Shown in pieces: positions 11,539 through 21,328 of a stretch of DNA of 64,000 bases. The notes beneath the pieces are model-generated. The model ran no database searches. It was not told where the DNA came from and worked only from the letters and a program-made list of their open reading frames with translations. Made by a program: the position numbers and the translations under genes. Each line of letters starts with the position of its first letter. Within the stretch, counting starts at the first letter, position 1. The stretch is from Euonymus europaeus (lineage: Eukaryota; Streptophyta; Magnoliopsida; Celastrales; Celastraceae): the NCBI GenBank assembly GCA_963580455.1, contig OY756961.1:17403001-17467000 (forward strand), in the 5' to 3' direction.

Positions 11539-13762
11539 ATGTCTTCTTCTAGTTCTAGCAGTTCTTCTATTTCTGGCCTTTCAACATCCACCTCTGGTAG
11601 CGACCGAGCAACTACCTCTATTGATGAGGTAGTTATTACCCAAACTAATCCTCCCTTAACAAAACACAATTTTGTAGAGTCTTCCTCGGTAGAGTGTTCT
11701 GTAGAGTATGCCCCCCTTGACCTTCCTCCTCCTAATGAGAGGAGCGGAGGTACCGATGACAGCATCTCTGAACCGACCTACCTTTCCTGTGACCTATCCA
11801 ACAGCTATATTGACGAGGTGGTGGCCAAATGTGGTCTGCCCTTCCAATACCGACGTGTGGGTGAGGGTGAGTCTCATTTTCGTCCTAGGAGAGGTGAGTT
11901 TGCTATCTCACTTCGGTCACTCCAAGCAAGTGCTAGGATCCCCTTCCCACCAGCCATAACCAGCCTTCTTCGTCGGTTCAATCTTTCTCCTGCCATTCTG
12001 GCACCAAACTCTTGGCACTTTCTAGCCAACATTGTTTGTCTCTCTCACAGATACCATGTCGGTATCTCTTCCTCGGTCATTCAACACCTTTCTCTTCTGT
12101 GTCATCTACCGAACTCTCCTGGCCTCTTCTACTTAAAACTCAAGCCAGGACTTAAGATTCCTTTGTACAACCAGTCCATCAAGAGATGGAAAAATTCTTA
12201 CATTTTTGTCCGAGTTCCTCTTCCTGAAGTGGAGGAACTCCCTTTCCGTATCACCTGGTCGGTACCTCTTACCGATCAGTTTAACCGTCCTCCCCAGTTG
12301 AAGGGTGAGGAGTTAAAGTTATATGAAGCCTGGAAGGAACTCCTTATCGTTGGGGCTGATACCGACATGAAGTTCAGTTCACAGGACTTCTCGGTGTCTA
12401 ATTTTGGTTACAGATCTCGGCAAGGTTTGCATATTTTTGATTTTTCAACTATTTTATCCATCATTACTGATCGGTATTCACTTGACTTGCAGTCATGCTC
12501 TGCAGATATGGCCGACCTATCAGAGTATATGGCGATGAACGCTGCCCCTGCTCCTCGGCAGCAGAAAAGGAAGAAGGCCAGCAAGGGTAAGGACCCCAAG
12601 AGACCTCGTGTGGGGGCTACAGGGGAGACTCTGGCGTCTGAGATAGCCCTAACTTAGGCTACTACCTCGGTCACTACGGTGACACGAATTGCTCCTTCCC
12701 CTCGGCAAGGGACTCCTCGGTCAGGACCTTATCAGATCCCTCGGCAGGTGAATGATCCTCCTCTGGGACCTATTGCCGAGGAGGATTCTGCTCGCCATGC
12801 TCCAGATTGGGATGTCGGCAAGACTGACAGGGTAGTCAACCCAAGAGTTGCTTCCGAGATGCTGAAGCACTTGCCTACGCCTGCAGATTACGACAGAGTA
12901 TCTTCACTGACTGCCATGGAGCATCTGACCGAGATGAATTCGCTCTTCATGCAGGTACTTTTTTCTCTCAGGAGCTCGGTTTACTGTTTTCCTTTTCTTT
13001 TACCGACTAACGTTCTCTTCTTATTTGTTACAGACTGCTGTGCACCTCTCTGCCCTTCCCTCCAGCATTGCTCGGTTTGCCTATGAGGAAACCGTTCAAA
13101 GGAATAGGGCTGATGCTGCCGTGGAGCGGGCTGCCAAAGCTAAGAATGAGCTCAACCTGAAGAAGGCAGAGATGGAGGAGATGCATCAGTCCTTCTCGGT
13201 TCAGATGGAGAAAGCTGCTCGGCAATGCAAAGAAATGAAGGAGAGGGTGGTCTCCTTGGAACGCAAACTGAAGAATGCCGAGGAGACCTACCAGCGACTC
13301 CTCGGTGACGCCGAGCATCAAACAATCCAGAAGTTCAAGGATTCTGAGGACTTCAAGGCTGCTCTTAGGGAGGAAGGCTTCTATGGCTTCCGAGGAGGTG
13401 TCAAGGAGTCCAGGAAACTGCTTGTGAAGGCTGGTCTGGACTCCTCCATACTCACACCTTTATGCCCTTCTCTCATGGGAAGGGATCAACTGGAGGAGTC
13501 CAAGGAGGAGATCCTTGAAGCCTTCAGGAAGGCTGAGCAGAGGAGGAAGAGAGGCCTTGCCGAGGCTGACTTTTCTGATGAGGAGGCTTCGGATGAGGAT
13601 GTAGAGATTGTGGAAGAGGAGAACTTGGAGGCGGATAATGAAGCACCAAACCAAGCTATTCTCCCAGCTGTTGAGCCTACCGAGGAGGCTCCTCTAATCC
13701 TTCCTGCCAATGTGCCCACTGCCGAGGAGTCTGGCTCTGGAGTTCCTGCTTTAGATTCTTAG
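11539..13762 (+). pseudogene. Antisense gene (aORF) of element 2, one premature stop, 79-bp intron
   Basis: Two exons, 11539-12954 and 13034-13762, encode about 714 codons on the strand opposite to pol. Seen in order: a Ser run at residues 2-10; a segment at about 115-225 (FAISLRSLQASARIPFPPAI through LFYLKLKPGL) that resembles the plant 'putative gypsy type transposon' domain (Transposase_28 type); a basic cluster at 340-358 (QQKRKKASKGKDPKRPR) like a nuclear localisation signal; a coiled coil at about 500-565; the conserved FYGFRGGVKES; and a Glu/Asp-rich tail after about 648. The TAG at 12655-12657 is the only in-frame stop; the frame continues past it. The start is the first ATG after the TATA-led leader. 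It could be a structural or nuclear-export partner of the element; function is unknown. Confidence 0.8.
12955..13033 (+). other. Spliceosomal intron in the element 2 aORF
   Basis: Donor CAG|GTACTT and acceptor TTGTTACAG|ACT flank a T-rich 79-bp stretch. Joining keeps one frame (FMQ then TAVHLS), and the homologous element 1 gene reads on without a comparable insert. Short plant introns of this size and composition are ordinary. Confidence 0.78.
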
Positions 13763-14542
13763 GCCTTCTCTTGTATGGGCTTAGCCTCTTTTGCTCTTAA
13801 CTTAACTTGTAATGAACCTGTTTGAATTTTAATGAAATCAGAATTCATAATTGCTCGGTAATTCATATTATATACTTGTGTATATTTTTGTTCATATTTG
13901 ATTGTCATTATGCTTTTGTGGTCGGTAAACCGACCAGCCTTCTTGCATTTTTTGGACTTTTAAGTCTCAAATTTTCCTAAGTGTTTCAGAGGGTGAGTGT
14001 ACTTCCCTGGTCGGTAGGCATCCCAGGGTCTTTGTGTCTTTGCTTTCATGGAAGCTTTTTATTCCTTTTAGGAATTCTGGAATGCCATCTTCGTCGGTAG
14101 GCCGACTGTGGCTTGATCTTTGAAGATCTTTTTTTCTTTTAGGAATGTCCTTAATGCCATCTTGGTCGGTAGACCGACTGTGGCGTTTGTACCCTGTTTA
14201 TTAGGGTAGAGTCTTCATTGTTGTGTAGACCGACCAGGTTGATAGTGTCTTCATTTCCTCTTTGGGAGTTATCCTGGTCGGTAAGCCGACCAGGTTTGTT
14301 ATGTCTTCATTTCCTCTTCTGGGAAATTTGATTCTACCTTGTCATCTTGTGACGTTGGTCGGTGTGACATTGATACTTAGCCAATTTTTTGGCTAAGTTT
14401 ATATGTTGTCCAGGTCAAAGCCTTCTCCGGCATTGTGATGCTTTATTTTGGGAAAGAGACCTGAACTTTTATTCATTCCTGCATGTTCAAAGCTGAAAAG
14501 CAGATACATAGAAATAAAAACATCATGTGTTACAATAAGGCA
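13763..14542. other. Spacer between convergent aORF and pol, with hairpin cluster
   Basis: Just after the aORF stop is a plausible plant polyadenylation region (AATGAA near 13830). From 13920 to 14366 the word GTCGGTA..CCGAC recurs as short inverted repeats: 13921-13934, 14093-14106, 14165-14178 and 14273-14294 are complete; 14009-14018, 14226-14238 and about 14357 are half or weakened. The best has stem CCTGGTCGG and loop TAAG. Around two of them a ~70-bp unit repeats (TTTTAGGAAT, then AATGCCATCTT, then the hairpin and CTGTGGC). The pol coding end follows at 14543. Confidence 0.7.
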
Positions 14543-16930
14543 TTACACATAGTATCTCCGAAGATTGTCGACATTCCAGGGTTTCATCTCCCCGGGCTTC
14601 CTTGGATCTTCGATTTTGTATGTGCCTTCTTTTAAGATTTTCACAACTAGGTAGGGTCCTTCCCAATTTTCACCTAGCTTACCTGGATGTTTACCTGTAG
14701 CAATTACCTTTCTCAGCACAAGGTCTCCAACAGAGAAACTTCTCCTCTTTACTCGCCTGTTGTGGTACTGAGCTGTCTTCTGTTTATAGGCAGCAGTCCG
14801 GATCCTTGCATTCTCCCTAGTCTCTTCTAGGAGATCCAGGTTGTTCAGCAACAGCTCATCATTCATTGATTCTTCGAAGTTGGTAACCCTCAATGACGGG
14901 GCTCCAATTTCGATCGGGATGACTGCCTGAGTCCCGAAGGAGAGAGAGAATGGAGTTTCACCTGTTGATGTCCGAGGAGTAGTGCGGTATGACCACAACA
15001 CACTAGGTAGTTCTTCAACCCATCTCCCATTTGCTCCATCCAGCCTTGTCTTCAGTCCTTCAAGGATAGTCCGGTTTGTCACTTATGCCTGCCCATTAGC
15101 CTGGGGATATGCCACAGAGGTAATCCTTAGGTCAATGCTAAGGTCTTTGCAGAACTTGTGCATCTTTCTGCTCACAAATTGTCTTCCATTGTCCACCACG
15201 AGGGCTTGTGGCAAGCCATACCTGCAAACAATGGTTCTCCATATGAAGTCCATCACTTTCTGTTCCGAGATGGCTGCCAATGGCTCCACCTCTATCCATT
15301 TAGTGAAATAATCAACGGCAACAATAAGGTTTCTCCTCTGCCCCGATGTCTGGACGAATGGTCCAAGGAGATCCATCCCCCATTGTGCAAATGGACATGG
15401 ATTTTGGATGGGGATAATATCCGAGGAGGGTACTCTCGGCACATTTGAGTGCCTTTGACACTTATCGCACTTCTGTACGAGCTTCTTAGCATCCTTCATC
15501 ATGGTTGCCCAATAGTATCCGCATCTTAGCACCTTGTGACTTAAGGTCCTGGATCCTATGTGGCTTCCACATATCCCCCCATGCACTTCTCGGAGTGCAT
15601 AGTCCGCTTCTCTGGGTGCTAGACATTTCAGATATGGAAGAGTGAAGGATCTTCGATACAGCTCTCCCTGGATCTGGGTATACCTAGCTGCTCTTTTTCG
15701 GAGGCTTTTTGCCTGGTTGCGATCTTTAGGCAAACTTCCGTCCTCCAAGTATTTCCTGATCGGATCCTTCCAACTCGGCTCATGACCGACATCAATGTCC
15801 GCCATCAAAGTTTGTACTTCAATGCTCTTCTGCGGGAGTATCTCCACTTGAACTGAAGTAGGTACCTGTACTGAGGAGGCAGACGCCAATCGTGCCAACA
15901 CGTCGGCCCTTGAGTTCTCCTCTCTAGGTATCTGTCTTACCTCTACCTTTGGTATCCTTTCCATCAGTTCATGTACTTTTGCCAAGTACTTAATCATGCT
16001 TGGTCCCCTTGCTTCGTATTCTCCTTTGATTTGCTCCGTGACCAGTTGTGAGTCACTATGAACAATCAAATTTTTAACTTCCAGCTGCTCAGCAAGGCGT
16101 AGTCCAGCCAGCACAGCCTCATATTCCGCCTCATTGTTTGAGGCTTTAAAATTGAATCGCAAAGAATGTGCTATGGTCATGCCCCCTGGGCCGAGCAGGA
16201 GAATGCCAGCACCACTGCCTTCTTGGTTGGATGACCCATCCGCGAACAATTGCCATTGTTGAGATGCAGTGGAGGCAATGTCCTGGTTGGGCTCTCTATA
16301 GCATTCAATTATAAAATCAGCTAAGGCCTGGGCCTTCATAGTCTTCCTTGGCTGGTACTGAATGTCAAACTCCCCCAATTCAATAGGCCACTTCACTAAT
16401 CTTCCTGAAGTATCTGGCTTTTGAAGGACTTGTTTTAGTGGCTGGTCAGTCAGGACAATGATCGAGTGTGCTTGGAAGTAAGGTCTCAGCTTCCTTGCTG
16501 CCACTATTAATGACAGAGCAAGCTTCTCAGCATGGGAGTACCTTGTCTCTGCACTAACCATCATCCTGCTGATGTAATACACTGGCTTTTGCACCTTGTC
16601 TTGCTCACTCACTAGCACTGCGCTTACCGCGTGTTGTGATACTGCTAGGTAGAGGTACAAGTCAGTAGAGGAGGTTGGCCTAGATAATCTTTAAGATTTT
16701 CAAAGGCAATTTGACACTCAGGTGTCCATACAAATTCCTTGGCCTTTTTTAATGCCTGGAAAAATGGCCTACATTTGTCGCCGGACCGAGCAAGGAACCT
16801 TCCTAGTGATGCTGCTCGGCCAGTCAGCCTTTGAACTTCCTTGGCATTTGTGGGTGGCTCCATCTGCAGGATTGCTTCCACCTTTTCAGGATTCATCTCA
16901 ATGCCCCTGCTGGTTACCAAGAAGCCAAGA
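14543..16930 (-). pseudogene. RT end, RNase H and integrase of element 2
   Basis: The minus strand starts inside RT (VTSRGIEMNPEKVEAI), then connection and RNase H: YYISRMMVSAETRYSHAEKL, then the second RNase H with LFADGSSNQEGSG, NNEAEYEAVLAGL and VHSDSQLVTEQIKG. Integrase has HGGICGSHIGS and CDKCQRHSN (zinc finger), VAVDYFTKW and VVDNGRQF (catalytic Asp residues), and the C-terminal MKPWNVDNLR. There is a frame break near 16650 and a TAA at 15083 in the integrase core; the rest (15083-16660) is open for 525 codons. RT catalytic residues, protease and gag are absent, so it is non-autonomous. Confidence 0.9.
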
Positions 16931-17343
16931 AGGAAGGTTGGGCTGTCCAGGTTGATTAGCTAAGCAGTCTGAGAGCTGAGCACAACAAACAAAGATGAGC
17001 TAAAGGCCACACCAGAGGGTGTCCTCTGGCGTTGGCGCTCCGACGCTCAAGTCAGTAGGTATCCAATCAGGTGAGCTTCTCAGACTAGAGCTCTCAATTG
17101 ATTAGTACTCAAATTGTGGTTCAGTTGGATAATACCTGACTTGTTGAGCCTTATATAGGGCTGAGGACCACTGTTGAAGTGGGTCTTCCCATTATGGTTG
17201 TGGACCATCACCAGCTGTTTTTCACCTTGTTAGGTCCAGCAGGTGACACTCTTACCGAGGTGACTGCCTGGTAGGCATAATAAGCTTTTGGTCCACATAT
17301 GACGTGGCGGAGGACCATTGGTGGGGGTATTTTTGTAATATCA
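16931..17343 (-). repeat. Truncated 5' LTR of element 2 (413 bp)
   Basis: Matches 10816-11228 over the same length with about four differences. It lacks the first 152 bp seen in the other copy (10664-10815). Its inner edge is fused directly to RT-coding sequence at a short purine-rich junction (AAGAAGGAAGG), so the deletion removed the LTR end, primer site and 5' coding part together. Confidence 0.88.
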
Positions 17344-17348
17344 GGATG
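17344..17348. repeat. Right target-site duplication GGATG
   Basis: Identical to 10659-10663. Together they prove the two outer LTR ends belong to one insertion event. Confidence 0.88.
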
Positions 17349-17579
17349 GATCATCTACAAACCATCAATTAAGTAAGCTATTGGGTACCTATTGTCTTTG
17401 TTCATGATTTCACGATTCACTTGCATAATTACGTTGTTTTGCTTTTCCTAAATAATTTACTGATGGCAATATCTCTATATATTGATATTGCATTTGCATG
17501 TCCATACTTTTTCCTAGTGGTTATAAGTTTTGTGTAATTTAACACTCTCGGCAACGCACGCGTTGAACACTAGTATACA
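17349..17579. other. Intergenic, no gene seen
   Basis: AT-rich sequence. Near 17540 the words CGGCAACGCACGCGTTGAAC and ACTAGTA resemble a terminal motif also recognisable, diverged and in the other orientation, near 23670 (GTACACCCGTGCTTTGCG). It may be an edge of an unnamed mobile element; I cannot classify it. Confidence 0.35.
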
Positions 17580-17835
17580 TATAGTGTACTGCTCAAATGC
17601 GGTTTGTCTCATATTACTGGGACCATGTTGGTCAATCTGGATAGAGAGCAATGCTAGAATTTTGGACGATAAAGAGAGCTCAATTGGAGTGTTTTGGGAC
17701 AGATGGCTTTCTATTTTAAAGTCTTGGTTGCTTAATTTCTTTGACTGTATTAAATCCTTGTACTCCTAGCAGTTCAGGCTAGCTTTGGAGTGCACCTTTT
17801 TGGTGTTGTTAATAATATTGTTATATTAAAAAAAA
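17580..17835 (+). mobile_element. LINE (L1-type) 3' end fragment
   Basis: The open stretch ending at 17769 contains CWSIWIESNARILDDKE, which matches the W-x-IW-x-ERN-x-RIF signature near the C-terminus of plant LINE proteins. The sequence after the stop (TTTGGAGTGCACCTTTTTGG and a TTGTTAATAATATTG stretch) followed by a short A run at about 17826 is the usual LINE 3' end. The rest of the element is missing, as expected from 5' truncation during reverse transcription. Confidence 0.65.
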
Positions 17836-18049
17836 TCTCTTTTCTCATATATTGATAACATCCAGTCAAAATAGACTCTTACAAATACGTGCAATTGGCA
17901 GTAAAAAATTTCTTGCATCTATTGTAACTGTTCAAAAGAAAGTAAATCATACTAGTCTATCTCTTCTGTGATGGACAACCTTCAATACTGTTTGTGACAG
18001 TAAATTTTCCCTTGAAGCTATGAAATTCTGTAATTTTTCAAAGGTTTGA
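17836..18049. other. Intergenic, nothing recognised
   Basis: AT-rich sequence without repeats or coding signal that I can support. It may include introns or exons of the gene fragment to the right, but no splice pattern stands out. Confidence 0.4.
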
Positions 18050-18367
18050 GCATTGGACGCATGAGTGCGCAACCAGGGCATGATCACCTATTCAGTCCAA
18101 CGAACTACGAGTGCCATTTCTTTCTCCATGAACTTTACCGCAGCTTGAATTACCGCCTGCCCTCTCAGTTGATTTAAAATTGGAGTCGTCGGTCTTGCTA
18201 CCGACACACTTAGTTGTGCCATTACTTACTTTAGATCCATCAAATGTTCATCTGGTTTTTCCGTATTCATAGGGCCCAGAATCATCACAGCTTTACTCTT
18301 GAAGGAGGAAATAGTGGACCTGGTTATGGGGTGCCAGAGGGTAATCAGTAACACCATGACCATAGGA
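18050..18367 (-). pseudogene. Host gene fragment, part 2 (right of a hAT insertion)
   Basis: Minus-strand reading continues from the exon piece at 20437-20383 across the hAT element: the frame ..KLEAQTLLLASYGHGV stays open through one copy of the target duplication and runs to an in-frame TAA near 18304. After one frame shift it reads SKAVMILGPMNTEKPDEHL. Further on MAQLSVSVARPTTPILNQLR and EKEMALVVRW read like protein. I do not recognise the family. It appears to be a broken copy of a gene, not a working one. Confidence 0.35.
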
Positions 18368-18375
18368 AGCGAGCA
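18368..18375. repeat. Left 8-bp target duplication AGCGAGCA
   Basis: Identical to 20375-20382. Eight bases is characteristic of hAT superfamily transposition. Confidence 0.75.
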
Positions 18376-18929
18376 CCATAGTTTTGAATTACTTACCGTA
18401 CCGTTGGTTGGACCGGCAAAACGGAAAATCGGCAACAACCACCGTTTTTTGCGCAAAAAATACCGCATATGTAATTAACCCTTGAAATCCATTAAAAACC
18501 GCAGTAAACCGTGAATTTCGTGAACCGTACTAAATCGTGTCAAACCAGCTGATTTCTAATTTGGTAACTCTTAAGAGAGATTTTTTTATGTCTCTCTCTT
18601 TCTCTTCTCAACAAGGACAAACTCGATCTCCAGCAGCTGCACTCTAGTAATCTCGAACTCTTGATCTGTCACATTCTCACTCAACCAGAGCCTATGGTAG
18701 TCTCGACTTCAGCAGTTTAACTCTCGAGTTCAACTCTCAGTGTCTCATCTCTACGTCTCTGGTTTCATCATCACACATCACCACCAGATAAAGAGGGAGT
18801 ATTTGACATAGACAGTGAGTTAGGCTAGAGAGCGAGCTTTGGCTGTTTGGCAGAGAGAGGGTGAGTTACGGTGAATGAGATTTGAAGAAGATGGGTGTGG
18901 GGTTATTAGAGAAAAGTAGATTTTTTTTA

Positions 18930-19977
18930 GGGTTAATATCACTTTTAGTCACCGAAAGATAGTCCATGTTTCATTTTGGTCACCGAAAGATAAAACTTTT
19001 CAACTTGGTAACTTAACTTTTCATTTTGTTTCAGTCAAGCCACCCGGTCAGGATTTCTCAAATCCGGGCAGCAAAAATGCTGACGTGGCAGTTTGACTTC
19101 TTTTGATTGGTCTACGTGAAAAATAGTCGCCATGTGGAAATATTTAGCATAAGTTAATACTACTTTTAATAACTGAAAAATTGCTCATGTTTCATTTTGG
19201 TCACTGAAAGATAAAACGTTTCAATTTAGTCATTTAGCTTTTCATTTTATTTCAATAAAGCCACTCGGTCAAACTGGCCACCGAGTGTCATTGTCGAAAT
19301 GCTCTCGTGCGGCGTCTAAGCACAATCATCATTCAGTGGCACGACTAATCCCGCAGTCAAACTAAGAAGCAAAAATTAGGTTTCAGAGATCAAACCCTAC
19401 AACACCATTCATACTCTAGGCCTCATGCTTCGAATCAATTTGTCTCCACTAGCGTTTCGTCTCTATAACATAACAATCTAAGCAGAAGAAATTCCACTAA
19501 TTCATATTGTTCTCGCAAGTGGACCTTCACTTCTCACGATTGCTCTAAATTTAAAAAATTGCAAAATATTTTCACGTGGTGACCATTTTCCTCGTGTACC
19601 AATCAAAAGCAAGTCAAACTATCACGTCACCCTTTTCGCTGCTCGAATTTGAGAAATCCTGGCTTGATTGTAACAAAATGAAAAGTTTAGTGACCAAGTT
19701 GAAATATTTTATCTTTCAGTGACCAAAATGACACATGAGCTATCTTTTAGTGACTTAAAGTAGTATTAACCACGTGGCGACCATTTTCCACGTGGACCAA
19801 TCGAAACAAGTCAAACTGCCACGTCAGCTTTTTGGCTGCCCGGATTTGAGAAATCCTGACCGAGTGACTTGACTGGAACAAAATGAAAAGTTAAGTTACC
19901 AAGTTGAAACGTTTTTTCTTTCGATAACCAAAATGAAACATGGACTATCTTTCGATGACTAAAAGTGATATTAACTC
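18930..19977. mobile_element. Foldback/MITE-type element nested in the hAT element
   Basis: Long terminal inverted repeats: left GTTAATATCACTTTTAGTCA, right end reversed GTTAATATCACTTTTAGTCA, continuing with CGAAAGATAGTCCATG. The inverted match extends inward for roughly 200 bp on each side, to CACGTGG-type words. Flanks are T-rich (eight and seven T), so the duplication length is ambiguous. It has no coding sequence. Long arms suggest Mutator-like foldback elements but this is not proven. Confidence 0.65.
19153..19770. mobile_element. Related foldback element nested inside the previous one
   Basis: Starts GTTAATACTACTTTTAATAA and ends TTAAAGTAGTATTAAC, its inverted partner, with the same inner words (TTTCATTTTGGTCACTGAAA) as the surrounding element but diverged. 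It sits at the centre of the outer inverted repeat, next to CCATGTGG/CCACGTGG. A clear target duplication was not found. Confidence 0.55.
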
Positions 19978-20374
19978 TTTTTTTCTACCTCACAAATGTC
20001 TTTTGAGTTTCCAATTTTTCTAAGAGAAGAGTGAGCAATTGAATGGGAGATAGCAAGCCACGTTTCTAGCATGAAAACTTCAATTTACGAATTGGAAAAC
20101 CCAATATTTGTGGGGTCCACTAATAATAAAATTTAACTTCAGTAATTTTTTTACTTTGTGTTGTACAAGGATATAGAATAAAAAAACAAGTAAAAAAGTT
20201 GTTGTGTTGTATTTTCAAGAGAATTTTAACGTAATTGTATTGTATATGTATAATATATATTTTTTATTATTTATTTTAAACCCACAATTTAACCTTCATC
20301 AAATCGGTTGAACCTCGAAAACCTTGAATCTTCAGTCGACGCGGTTTGATCCACGGTACGGTTATGAAAACTAT

Positions 20375-20382
20375 AGCGAGCA
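20375..20382. repeat. Right 8-bp target duplication AGCGAGCA
   Basis: Pairs with 18368-18375 and closes the hAT-like element. Confidence 0.75.
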
Positions 20383-20437
20383 ATAATGTTTGTGCCTCGA
20401 GTTTCAGCACATCCTCTAGAAGATGGTCCAAGTTGTG
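20383..20437 (-). pseudogene. Host gene fragment, part 1: exon start split by the hAT insertion
   Basis: On the minus strand a textbook acceptor (CCCGTTTTTTAG) at 20438-20449 precedes an open reading HNLDHLLEDVLKLEAQTLLL that runs to the element edge and resumes at 18367 in the same frame. The coding-like reading, the polypyrimidine tract and the preserved frame together suggest a real exon. The gene is not recognised. Confidence 0.4.
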
Positions 20438-20449
20438 CTAAAAAACGGG

Positions 20450-20945
20450 AAAAGACAGCCAAATTAAATACAAGATAAAGGCGAAAACATTACAGCTGAT
20501 GAGTAGATTTGTCAAGATAATTTAAAATGTGTAGCATGTTCATAAAAATTAATTTTCTTATAGTTTTTCTTTTGCTCTTGCTACATCTACTTTAGATGGT
20601 GTCGCTATCGCCTCTGAGGAGATGTGGATTTGAATGTTTAATTTTCGGAAGTTTGGATTTGAATGTTTAATTTTGGAGGTTTGAATTTAGGATATTTGAA
20701 TTGAATGTTTAATTTTGGAGGTTGGAATTTAGGATATTTGAATGTTTATATTGGAACTTTAGATTTTACTAGTTATTAACAGTAAAAACATAAAGGATTC
20801 GTAATCGAATAAATGGGCTCCATATCTCCCATCCATATATGTTAAGTAACCATATTTTCTAATCTAATTGGTGGTGAAACCAGTCGCTCTTTCCCAGATA
20901 TAGACAACCAAATTGTCTATGTTTAGGATTTTTAAATAAAAAAAA
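20450..20945. repeat. Intergenic with short diverged tandem repeat
   Basis: Between 20625 and 20755 the words GGATTTGAATGTTTAATTTT, GGAGGTTTGAATTTAGGATA and TTTGAATGTTTA recur three to four times as a degenerate array of 27- to 50-bp steps. No gene is seen. The last five bases (AAAAA) are the left target duplication of the copia element. Confidence 0.55.
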
Positions 20946-21312
20946 TGATAGAATGAGATTCAGAAATTGAGTTGAAGAAGATAAGTTCGTGGGCTTATAG
21001 CATTGGGCCTGTCTGTCTTTAAGTCTATCTCAAGTCTTCTTCTTCCTAGTTCTTATATTCAAACTGATATTTTGAATTCAGTTTTGATTTGTTTCATTCT
21101 TTAACGGCTAGTTGTCTTATCTGTATATCTTGCATAGATGCAAGTACATTTTAGCCGTTGGACTCTTGATCATTGTATGTATATATATGGTCTTTGTATA
21201 ACATTACATTGTTAAGAATCAAGATATACTTGATTACCCCTTTTCACTCTTCTCTCTTCCTTTCTCTTGACTGCTTCTTCTTATGTATTCTTGCAAACTA
21301 TTCAACTTTTCA
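20946..21312 (+). repeat. 5' LTR of the copia element
   Basis: Runs from TGATAGAATG to AACTTTTCA, immediately before the primer site. A TATATATAT stretch near 21180 could serve as TATA box; the 3' LTR lacks part of that stretch. Confidence 0.87.
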
Positions 21313-21325
21313 TGGTATCAGAGGG
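21313..21325 (+). other. Primer-binding site (initiator Met tRNA type)
   Basis: TGGTATCAGAGGG directly after the LTR. TGGTATCAGAGC is the standard plant copia site complementary to the initiator methionine tRNA; the match is near perfect. Confidence 0.88.
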
Positions 21326-21328
21326 TCG

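Larger units (their letters stand above)
10664..17343 (-). mobile_element. Element 2: internally deleted Tat-lineage gypsy element
   Basis: In minus orientation the order is a truncated 5' LTR (17343-16931), the end of RT, RNase H, integrase, a spacer, the antisense gene (plus strand), polypurine tract and a complete 3' LTR (11228-10664). The element is flanked by GGATG at 10659-10663 and 17344-17348, so the outer ends are original. The 3' part of the 5' LTR, primer site, gag, protease and most of RT are missing in one deletion ending near 16931. LTR copies differ at only about four of 413 shared positions by eye, which suggests a recent insertion. Confidence 0.92.
18376..20374. mobile_element. 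Non-autonomous hAT-like element (about 2.0 kb) with nested elements
   Basis: Bounded by AGCGAGCA on both sides. The ends form an imperfect terminal inverted repeat: left CCATAGTTTTGAATTACTT then ACCGTACCG, right end read backwards ATAGTTTTCATA then ACCGTACCG. The interior at both sides is rich in AACCG/CGGTT words. No transposase is visible. Much of the middle (18930-19977) is a separate inverted-repeat element inserted later, so the original hAT element was about 950 bp. The class call rests on duplication size and TIR type. Confidence 0.7.

Noticed and set aside
11424..11765. 113-codon minus ORF opposite the start of the element 2 aORF
   Set aside because: The plus strand has the TATA box, the homologue in element 1 and the long open frame; the minus reading is a shadow of the serine-rich start.
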